A stretch of DNA of 24,096 nucleotides from a virus, in the IMG/VR virus record IMGVR_UViG_3300010396_000098, positions 1 through 24,096 of that record; one strand, written 5' to 3'. The position numbers and the translations under genes are program-made. Numbering within the stretch: the first letter of the stretch is position 1; every line of letters begins with the position of its first letter. Below the pieces are notes generated by a model. That model worked only from the letters and a program-made list of their open reading frames with translations, did not search any database and was not told the DNA's origin. Positions 19,635 through 24,096 of the stretch are shown here, one piece after another.

Positions 19635-19947
19635 GAGCTGGAAGGCGAGTGAGCTCGCGGTGGCAAAGCTCCTGGGCGGTGAGCGTGTCCCCATCAACGG
19701 CCGGGTTCGAGGTTCGGCGCCTGACGTCCTCCACGACTGGCTCGCCATCGAGGTCAAGTCCTTGAAGAACCTGCCGGCTCGAATGGTCGACGCCATGGAT
19801 CAGGCCGAGAAATCAGCTGCTTGGTCCAAGCGCAAGGAGGGCAAGGACAAGTTGCCGATCGCGATCATCCACCACGACCACCAGGACCATCACCGAGATT
19901 TGCTTGTCATGCGCCTCGGCGATTTCATGGAGCACTTTGGAACATGA
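19627..19947 (+). CDS. Holliday junction resolvase-like nuclease
   Basis: 106 residues from ATG 19627, overlapping the primase stop by 8 bases. SWKASELAVAKLLGGERVPINGR (with an early glutamate), GSAPDVLHDWLAIEVKS (D near residue 32 and E-x-K near 41-43) and a long helix with MDQAEKSAAW are the core of archaeal-Hjc/VRR-like resolvases of the PD-(D/E)XK group. It would cut branched intermediates made by replication or recombination. The final part is histidine rich (IIHHDHQDHHRDLLVMRLGDF). Family good; exact substrate inferred. Confidence 0.75.
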   Translation: MAKSWKASELAVAKLLGGERVPINGRVRGSAPDVLHDWLAIEVKSLKNLPARMVDAMDQAEKSAAWSKRKEGKDKLPIAIIHHDHQDHHRDLLVMRLGDFMEHFGT

Positions 19948-20009
19948 ACCACGGACGCACCAAACCACGCGGCCAAACTGTCGGCGCCATGGAAAAGGCT
20001 TTTTCATGA
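19944..20009 (+). CDS. 21-residue coupled mini-ORF
   Basis: ATG 19944 overlaps the resolvase stop (ATGA) and its own TGA overlaps ATG 20006 of the DNA methyltransferase (ATGA). The peptide MNHGRTKPRGQTVGAMEKAFS is basic. The two ATGA couplings suggest it carries ribosomes from one gene to the next, whether or not the peptide has a function. Low confidence as a functional protein. Confidence 0.35.
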   Translation: MNHGRTKPRGQTVGAMEKAFS

Positions 20010-20731
20010 GCAAAGCGCAGCGCTTTCTGGCGCTTAAGCGCAGCGACCTGGTGGCGGAGAGGCCGCTGCAGCTGGGGCTGATAGAGGGGCACGACCGGCG
20101 CGTCGGCCGGGTCCCGGGCTCGGTCTTCTACGGCCACCTGAACGCGGACCTGATCGCCGAAGTCGCCCCGCTCTATCTCTCCGGATCCGTGCTGGACGTG
20201 ACCTACGGCAAGGGCGCGTGGTGGCGACGGTTCCGGCCGGACCCATTCGCGTCGCACGACATTCGACTCGATGGCGTCGACTTCCGGGCGCTGCCCGAGG
20301 CGGACCACTCATGGGACGCCGTGTGCTTCGATCCGCCCTACGTCCCCCGACAAGGGCGCTGGCACGAGCAGGAACGGCGCCGGCGCCGCGAGCGAGCCTA
20401 CAGGGACAACTACGGCCTCCAGATCAGCCGCGGCAACGTAGAGCTCCAGGAGCTCCTGTTTGCCGGCCTCGCGGAGTGCGCGCGTGTCGCTCGCCGATGG
20501 GTGCTCGTCAAGTGCACGGATTTCGTCAACGGCCGGCGATTCTGGGTGATGCACGAAACCCTGCTCGCCGAGGCCCGTCGCCTCGGGCTCGTCTGCCACG
20601 ACCTGATCATTCACGCCTCGGGCCCCGGCCCGGGCGGCCAACAGATTGTGCGGCCGCTCCGCGCGCGCCGAGCTCACAGCTATCTGCTCGTGTTTTCCGT
20701 GCCCCGGATCCGGAGCGCGCGCAGTGCCTAA
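20006..20731 (+). CDS. DNA methyltransferase (DPPY type)
   Basis: 241 residues from ATG 20006. The frame is open further upstream, but this ATG is coupled and has the better context. Motif I appears as SVLDVTYGKGAWW (near 60-72), and the catalytic motif IV is FDPPYVP (DPPY near 109-112). RNVEL-type helices and the motif-like VLVKCTDFVNGRRFW follow. DPPY is found in N6-adenine and N4-cytosine DNA methyltransferases. The enzyme may protect phage DNA from host restriction or act as an orphan regulator. The gene is visibly richer in G+C than its neighbours, suggesting a separate origin. No partner restriction enzyme is seen. Confidence 0.8.
   Translation: MSKAQRFLALKRSDLVAERPLQLGLIEGHDRRVGRVPGSVFYGHLNADLIAEVAPLYLSGSVLDVTYGKGAWWRRFRPDPFASHDIRLDGVDFRALPEADHSWDAVCFDPPYVPRQGRWHEQERRRRRERAYRDNYGLQISRGNVELQELLFAGLAECARVARRWVLVKCTDFVNGRRFWVMHETLLAEARRLGLVCHDLIIHASGPGPGGQQIVRPLRARRAHSYLLVFSVPRIRSARSA
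20012..20041 (+). repeat. Two palindromes at the start of the DNA methyltransferase gene
   Basis: AAAGCGC A GCGCTTT (20012-20026) and the perfect palindrome GCGCTTAAGCGC (20030-20041) lie within the first 36 bases of the coding region. They could form mRNA hairpins over the start or be binding sites for self-regulation. The second shares its core with the inverted repeat at 16432-16446. Confidence 0.4.
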
Positions 20732-20948
20732 TCAGACACAGGCTCAGCGAGTCAAGACGCAGTACTCATACGTGGTCTCGAGCACCGAGGAAGGGTTGGT
20801 CGTGACCTCCTACGCTGGCAGTGGAGTCCACGCGCTCCGCATTTCGTGGGACGAGTTGCAACGCTGGCTAGAGCCCCCCTGCGGCTGCCCGAGGGCCGCA
20901 CACGAACCGTGGTGTGACATCGGTATCTATGACCTCAGGAGGGCTTAA
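20724..20948 (+). CDS. Small protein with a cysteine/histidine cluster
   Basis: 74 residues from GTG 20724, overlapping the methyltransferase by 8 bases. The first 45 residues are beta rich (TQYSYVVSSTEEGLVVTSYAGSGVHALRISWDEL), then a WLEPPCGCPRAAHEPWCDIG cluster with C, C, H and C, possibly a metal site. No family recognised. The sequence is tidy and the spacing tight, so it is probably a real gene. Confidence 0.6.
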   Translation: MPNQTQAQRVKTQYSYVVSSTEEGLVVTSYAGSGVHALRISWDELQRWLEPPCGCPRAAHEPWCDIGIYDLRRA

Positions 20949-20953
20949 CTGCT

Positions 20954-21331
20954 GTGGAGAACATGATCGACATCTCGCGTCGCGGCATCTCGTTTCTGGA
21001 CATCACCGAGCCGCCACCGGCAGGCGAATCGTGGCGCGATTACGTGCGTCGCCTGCAACTAGAGCGGCAGATCGAGTTCGCGCAGACCTCGCGCTCACAC
21101 GACGAGTACCAGTCCCGATTCGTCGCTTTCAGGTTCAGCTACGAGTCTGCGAGGGAGTTCGTCAAAGACCCATCGTTCCAGCGAGATATCGCCGCGCTCA
21201 GCCTCTCGCCGGACGATTGGGAGGGCTGGTTTCCAAAGCGACTGTTCGGGTCGCCGTGCTTCCGGGAGTCGGCTCCCGCCACGATCTTCAAGACCGCGCC
21301 TAACGAGGTAAATGCATCCCATGACCAATAG
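20954..21331 (+). CDS. Hypothetical protein
   Basis: 125 residues from GTG 20954 (ATG 20963 is an alternative). Mixed helices and loops: SWRDYVRRLQLERQIEFAQTSRSHDEYQSRF and SPDDWEGWFPKRLF. No motif known to me. It follows the previous stop by 5 bases and belongs to the same run of small genes. Confidence 0.6.
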   Translation: MENMIDISRRGISFLDITEPPPAGESWRDYVRRLQLERQIEFAQTSRSHDEYQSRFVAFRFSYESAREFVKDPSFQRDIAALSLSPDDWEGWFPKRLFGSPCFRESAPATIFKTAPNEVNASHDQ

Positions 21332-21349
21332 CGAGAGGAGCGAATAGGC

Positions 21350-21577
21350 GTGGTGTCTGAAGCTGACATGGTGAAGGCTCAGTTGCGCTGGGTGATGGTC
21401 GAATGGCTAGACGACACAGACCACGGCGAACACATTCCGCCGCACATGTGCGAGTTCATAACCAACCCCGAGAAGGGAGCCTGTTCGTTCCATGAGCAAT
21501 GGTTTGACGCCGCATCAGCGTGTGGACTTATGGACGAATGGGCCGACGCTGACGCCGAGCTTAAGGCGGGATCGTGA
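21350..21577 (+). CDS. Hypothetical protein
   Basis: 75 residues, GTG 21350. Acidic, with scattered C and H (EHIPPHMCEFITNPEKGACSFHEQW), then a helix (DAASACGLMDEWADADAELKAG). A metal site is possible but weak. It overlaps the next start by 4 bases (GTGA). Confidence 0.55.
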   Translation: MVSEADMVKAQLRWVMVEWLDDTDHGEHIPPHMCEFITNPEKGACSFHEQWFDAASACGLMDEWADADAELKAGS

Positions 21578-21819
21578 TGGATCAAAACGACGCCCGCAGC
21601 CTTGCGATTGCTATCGAGATCGCCATCGAAGATTGGTGGAAGGAATGGAAGCCGGAAGGCGGCGGCGGCGTCAGCCCCATGTACTCGCCGACGAGCAGGG
21701 CTACAGCCGACCTTCTCTTGAAGGTTGCCCAAGGTATTCGTAGGGTCTGGAACCTGGGGCCACCGACTCATCCAGGAGTGCCGGCGCTCGGTGCGGTTAA
21801 CGGAGACTCGGATGTCTGA
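21574..21819 (+). CDS. Hypothetical protein
   Basis: 81 residues from GTG 21574, or ATG 21577 directly after it. Helical start (ARSLAIAIEIAIEDWWKEWKPE), a glycine turn (GGGG), a second helix (TADLLLKVAQGIRRVW) and a flexible end. No family recognised. Spacing to the next gene is 57 bases. Confidence 0.55.
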   Translation: MMDQNDARSLAIAIEIAIEDWWKEWKPEGGGGVSPMYSPTSRATADLLLKVAQGIRRVWNLGPPTHPGVPALGAVNGDSDV

Positions 21820-21876
21820 GCCCAAGTCGCTCAGTAGCAGTTACCCAGTCAGCGCACAACGAGGTTTAGGAGACGA

Positions 21877-22077
21877 ATGGACGAATACGAAAGAAACCAG
21901 CTGCTCGGCGCGGTGCGGACGGCGCTCGCGGACCTTCGCTACAGCGCTCAGACGGTCCCTTCGCGCCCGCTTGATTCGACACTGAGCCTTGCCATCACAA
22001 AACTCGAGGAAGCGATTCACTGGCTCGAGGACCCGGCAATCCTGGCCCCGGTGAACGCGACGGAGCACCGTGGCTAG
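21877..22077 (+). CDS. Small helical hypothetical protein
   Basis: 66 residues, ATG 21877 with a TTAGGAG ribosome site. Helices at both halves (EYERNQLLGAVRTALADLRYSAQ and STLSLAITKLEEAIHWLED). A competing frame starting at 21812 runs through the same bases but has no such regular pattern and is discarded. Function unknown. Confidence 0.65.
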   Translation: MDEYERNQLLGAVRTALADLRYSAQTVPSRPLDSTLSLAITKLEEAIHWLEDPAILAPVNATEHRG

Positions 22078-22135
22078 TAGCAGCTATCTGCGTACCGGCC
22101 GGCCGCGGGAAGCCAATTGGGTGCACCGTGGCTGA
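22070..22135 (+). CDS. 21-residue coupled mini-ORF (first)
   Basis: GTG 22070 overlaps the previous gene by 8 bases; TGA at 22133-22135 overlaps the next mini-ORF. The peptide is ASSSYLRTGRPREANWVHRG after the start. It begins inside an 11-base direct repeat (GCACCGTGGCT, 22065-22075). Low confidence; it may only relay ribosomes. Confidence 0.25.
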   Translation: MASSSYLRTGRPREANWVHRG

Positions 22136-22181
22136 GCCTGTCAGGTCTTGTGCGCTGTGGCGACGGGAGATTGACTCGTGA
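22128..22181 (+). CDS. 17-residue coupled mini-ORF (second)
   Basis: GTG 22128 lies in the second copy of GCACCGTGGCT (22123-22133), overlaps the first mini-ORF, and its TGA overlaps GTG 22178 of the next gene. The peptide is AEPVRSCALWRREIDS after the start. Together with the first mini-ORF it fills the gap between two real genes without a break in translation. Low confidence. Confidence 0.25.
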   Translation: MAEPVRSCALWRREIDS

Positions 22182-22372
22182 CTAAGCGCATTCGCGCGAT
22201 AGAGTGGCCGCGCCCTACGTTCAACGGTCGAAAGGCTGCCCGCATCGATCTCGATTGCGGCCATCAAGTTCGGGCTTTGGTGGATGAATCGGTTCGCTTG
22301 GGTGGCGAGTGGGAGTGCCCGTACTGCGAATCGACTAACTCCACCACGCTTAAGGGGAACAGGTCGCAATGA
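22178..22372 (+). CDS. Small zinc-ribbon-like protein
   Basis: 64 residues, GTG 22178. A basic start (TKRIRAIEWPRPTFNGRKAARIDLD), then CGHQVRALVDESVRLGGEWECPYC, which holds C, H, C and C in a zinc-finger-like order. Likely a small nucleic-acid- or protein-binding regulator. Its stop overlaps the next ATG by 4 bases (ATGA). Confidence 0.65.
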   Translation: MTKRIRAIEWPRPTFNGRKAARIDLDCGHQVRALVDESVRLGGEWECPYCESTNSTTLKGNRSQ

Positions 22373-22824
22373 CAACCCGCCACCGCCGCTACCTGTCAGG
22401 CTTCATCCGCGGGCGTCGTCCAAAGACGATAACCAGTTACGGCGTGCATGTCCTCGACAACACGCGCGAGGAGATCATGCCTCCCGAGCACAGGCACGCT
22501 TGTGCAGACGATCCCTGGCTTTCCCCCGCGCGCTCAGAGGCGGTCAGGGCCTTGCTGATTCTGATTGCGAGTGCTCAGGCGAACACCCCGGTCGACGAGC
22601 CGCTGGAGGCATCCTGGGACTTGCGGGGGTTCTGTGAAGACGCCGAGCTCGAACCGCCAGAAGTCGATGTCGTCGTACTTGCCGGCGAGGGTTGGACTCA
22701 GCGCCGAATCGCTGATTGGCTAGGCTTCAGCCAGGCTACCGTTTGCCGCCGGTTGTCTACAGGTCGTCACAAGCTGGTGGGCTGGCTACCACTGGAAGTG
22801 GCCTACAGGCTGCAGAGCGCTTGA
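22369..22824 (+). CDS. Sigma-region-4-like HTH regulator
   Basis: 151 residues, ATG 22369. The N-terminus is basic (TTRHRRYLSGFIRGRRPKTI). The C-terminal HTH, VVVLAGEGWTQRRIADWLGFSQATVCRRLSTGRHKLVGWL (about 100-140), resembles sigma-70 region 4 or ArpU/late-gene activators: first helix, 'GWTQRRIADWLGFSQATV' and recognition helix. There is no obvious region 2, so it is not a complete sigma factor. It may turn on late phage genes. A promoter overlaps its stop codon. Confidence 0.75.
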   Translation: MTTRHRRYLSGFIRGRRPKTITSYGVHVLDNTREEIMPPEHRHACADDPWLSPARSEAVRALLILIASAQANTPVDEPLEASWDLRGFCEDAELEPPEVDVVVLAGEGWTQRRIADWLGFSQATVCRRLSTGRHKLVGWLPLEVAYRLQSA

Positions 22825-22850
22825 CTCGCTCGTGAATCAAGGTTTATATT
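22821..22850 (+). promoter_or_regulatory. Sigma70-type promoter for the last gene block
   Basis: -35 TTGACT (22821-22826), an 18-base spacer and -10 TATATT (22845-22850); TTATAT with 17 bases is an alternative reading. Transcription would start about 22857, giving a leader of about 30 bases to the SprT-like gene. It overlaps the stop of the sigma-like gene. Good match to consensus, not proven. Confidence 0.65.
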
Positions 22851-22886
22851 GCGGGCAAGTCGAACTATGTCCTGGCGGAGGTGGCC

Positions 22887-23195
22887 GTGCGACCACACGG
22901 ACCCGTCAGGCGCCCAGGCCCTCTAGTCGATCAGCTGCTCAGGCATCGAACTTTGCGCGGGGTTTCTCTTATCGGGTGCGTCACCGGCGCCGGAATGGGC
23001 AGTGACCTGGCCCATGCCCACTGGCGTAAGGAGCGTTATCGAGGCTGGATATGTCTGGCTTCGCTCAAGCACCTGAATCGGACGACGCTGACCCACGAAC
23101 TCGCCCATTTGGTGCTGGGCAGCGATGCCCACGGTGAAGCGTGGAAGCGAATGGTTCGTCAGCTCGGCGGCCGCGTGGAGCGGCGCTATGTCTAG
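22887..23195 (+). CDS. SprT-like zinc metalloprotease fold protein
   Basis: 102 residues from GTG 22887, chosen because GGAGG ends 5 bases upstream; GTG 22881 overlaps that site. The motif THELAHLVLGSDAHGEAWKRMVRQLGG (near 67-95) contains HExxH, and the following D-x-H-x-x-x-W is the third ligand area of SprT/WSS1-type zinc proteins. These are known for clearing DNA-protein crosslinks. In phages, small versions occur among early genes, role unclear. The N-terminus is basic and proline rich. Confidence 0.75.
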   Translation: MRPHGPVRRPGPLVDQLLRHRTLRGVSLIGCVTGAGMGSDLAHAHWRKERYRGWICLASLKHLNRTTLTHELAHLVLGSDAHGEAWKRMVRQLGGRVERRYV

Positions 23196-23204
23196 GAGGC
23201 TTGA

Positions 23205-23345
23205 GTGACGGTCGTTGGGTATTGCATCCATCGGCGGCCAATCACCAGTCCGTCCAAGCCACTGGAATGCCTCAAGTGTTTTCAGTTAGCGCAAATCGAA
23301 CGGCGGAAGCCATGGTGGCAGCCTTTGAATCGGAGGGGTAAATGA
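23205..23345 (+). CDS. 46-residue basic cysteine protein
   Basis: GTG 23205 with AGGAGG upstream. VVGYCIHRRPITSPSKPLECLKCFQLAQIE has C, H, and a CxxC pair, a minimal zinc-binding arrangement. The rest is basic (RRKPWWQPLNRRGK). Stop overlaps the next ATG by 4 bases. Unknown function; likely real. Confidence 0.55.
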   Translation: MTVVGYCIHRRPITSPSKPLECLKCFQLAQIERRKPWWQPLNRRGK

Positions 23346-23491
23346 CTCTCAGCCTGATTCTCCTTGTGGCGGCGTTCATCTTGTTTCTACTCGCCACGTT
23401 CAATGTGGGCTCGCCAAGGTTCAGCCTCATCTCTGCAGGGTTGGCTTGCTGGGTCTTGAGCCTGCTTATCGGCGGCGTCCATCTCGGGTGA
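23342..23491 (+). CDS. 49-residue two-helix membrane protein
   Basis: ATG 23342, coupled by ATGA. Helices at residues 3-21 (LSLILLVAAFILFLLATFN) and 28-47 (SLISAGLACWVLSLLIGGVH), separated by VGSPRF. Small two-helix membrane proteins like this occur in many phages near the genome end. Function unknown. Confidence 0.65.
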   Translation: MTLSLILLVAAFILFLLATFNVGSPRFSLISAGLACWVLSLLIGGVHLG

Positions 23492-23516
23492 ACATCTCCC
23501 ATGCAACGTCACACCT

Positions 23517-23747
23517 ATGGCCAGATCCCAGGCTGACTGCAAACATCAGCTGGATCGTGTCGACATACACAGCTACCGCTCAGGCAAGCATCGCTGGACC
23601 TTTTATTCGTGCCAGGACTGCGGCAGTGAGTGGGAGACGGAAGAAGTCGTCGAAGACCTGAACGAAACAGTCTCGGCCAACGAGATCATCGAGGTCCATC
23701 GACTACTCGAGCAGGAGGGCAAGAGCCTGGAGGACATGACGGAGTAG
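23517..23747 (+). CDS. Zinc-ribbon-like small protein
   Basis: 76 residues, ATG 23517. ADCKHQLDRVDIHSYRSGKHRWTFYSCQDCGSEWE carries C, H and a CxxC pair; the second half is acidic and helical (VSANEIIEVHRLLEQEGKSLED). Likely a small regulatory protein. Its stop is followed at once by the HNH gene start. Confidence 0.65.
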   Translation: MARSQADCKHQLDRVDIHSYRSGKHRWTFYSCQDCGSEWETEEVVEDLNETVSANEIIEVHRLLEQEGKSLEDMTE

Positions 23748-24032
23748 TTGCTAAAACCCTGCCTTCGTTGCGGTTCGCTCTATGGGGGGCGGTCTTGCCC
23801 TTGCCAACTCTCCCTCAAGAGGGGGCTACATACCCAGGGGTGGGCTCGCCTTAGAAGGGGGCAGTTAGAGGGGGCACCTTACTGCTACGACTGTCGGGTA
23901 GAGGGTAGGTGGGTACCTGCCACTCAGGTACACCACATCCACAACAGGGGTAAGGGTGGCCCACTACTCACCACTGCATTGCTATCACTGTGTGCATCAC
24001 ACCACTCGATGCGTACTCGTCGAGGCGAGTGA
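23748..24032 (+). CDS. HNH endonuclease
   Basis: 94 residues from TTG 23748, directly after the previous stop. CLRCGSLYGGRSCPC and CYDCRVEG are zinc knuckles. The catalytic part is VHHIHNRGKGG, then SLCASHHSMRTRRG, the H-N-H fold with its metal histidines. HNH proteins beside the terminase genes and cos end are needed for packaging by some phages. The gene lies at the right edge of the window. Codon use differs from neighbours, with more G- or C-poor choices (CTA, TCA, TTG). Confidence 0.85.
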   Translation: MLKPCLRCGSLYGGRSCPCQLSLKRGLHTQGWARLRRGQLEGAPYCYDCRVEGRWVPATQVHHIHNRGKGGPLLTTALLSLCASHHSMRTRRGE

Positions 24033-24096
24033 TGCTCATGTGCTGGTGTGGTAGGGGGGTGGGGTGCGGACGTATCGTGGGGGACCGCCCCCGAAC
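24033..24096 (+). other. G-rich right end with a C/G hairpin, possible cos region
   Basis: After the HNH stop come 64 bases without a gene, G-rich (TAGGGGGGTGGGGTGCGG), ending with GGGGGACCGCCCCC, a 5 bp stem around a 4-base loop. In linear cos phages an HNH gene followed by a G-rich end lies beside the cohesive ends. The window may stop at the physical end of the phage genome. That is inference; no terminase sequence is present to test it. Confidence 0.35.

Noticed and set aside
20218-20805. Long plus-strand alternative frame within the DNA methyltransferase
   Set aside because: Arginine/proline-rich shadow; the methyltransferase frame carries DPPY and motif I.
1-24096. CRISPR arrays, insertion sequences, rRNA genes
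   Set aside because: No regularly spaced repeats, transposase genes or rRNA-like sequence were seen.

Overview
This window is part of a tailed double-stranded DNA phage, siphovirus-like, or a prophage-derived contig. It starts inside the major capsid gene and ends just after an HNH endonuclease gene, possibly at a physical genome end. Almost everything is on the + strand, tightly packed, with 1-20 bp stop/start overlaps and many GTG and TTG starts. G+C is high. The tail, lysis and small zinc-ribbon proteins resemble those of phages of Actinobacteria, and one promoter looks leaderless, so an actinobacterial host is likely. That is inference; nothing here identifies a species.

Layout. (1) 1-5579, head and connector: end of the HK97-fold capsid protein, two small proteins, then an insert-like cassette of a double-domain glycosyltransferase, a SAM methyltransferase and a 577-residue fibre-like protein, then a short coiled-coil protein, a head-tail adaptor and a tail terminator. 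(2) 5581-11685, tail: two related tube-like proteins in tandem, a possible antisense membrane microprotein, a gp10-like protein, a small protein in the chaperone position, a very short tape measure, a minor tail protein, two fibre-like proteins sharing an N-terminal motif, and two small proteins. (3) 11718-14667, lysis and accessory: GH25 endolysin with proline-rich linker and amphipathic C-terminal helix, a staphylococcal-nuclease-like protein, an unusual minus-strand tRNA-Leu-like gene, a gene-free stretch of about 300 bases rich in hairpins, a holin and several small membrane proteins, closed by a strong intrinsic terminator. (4) 14728-16441, switch and early genes: a minus-strand repressor-like HTH gene diverging from a plus-strand Cro-like HTH gene whose promoter places the transcription start on the GTG codon. 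(5) 16469-20731, replication: SSB-like protein, RecB/Cas4-like nuclease, primase-polymerase/helicase with an iteron-like repeat cluster inside its 3' end, Hjc-like resolvase, and a DPPY DNA methyltransferase. (6) 20724-24096: a run of small, mostly unknown early or regulatory genes, a sigma-region-4-like protein, a sigma70-type promoter, a SprT-like HExxH protein, zinc-ribbon proteins and an HNH endonuclease.

The genes fit a temperate or formerly temperate phage: structural genes on the left, a repressor/Cro switch in the middle, and replication and small regulatory genes on the right. No integrase is seen. The most notable items are the glycosyltransferase-methyltransferase-fibre cassette in the head region, the iteron cluster in the primase gene, the leaderless Cro-like transcript, the odd tRNA with the hairpin-rich gap after it, and the antisense membrane microprotein.
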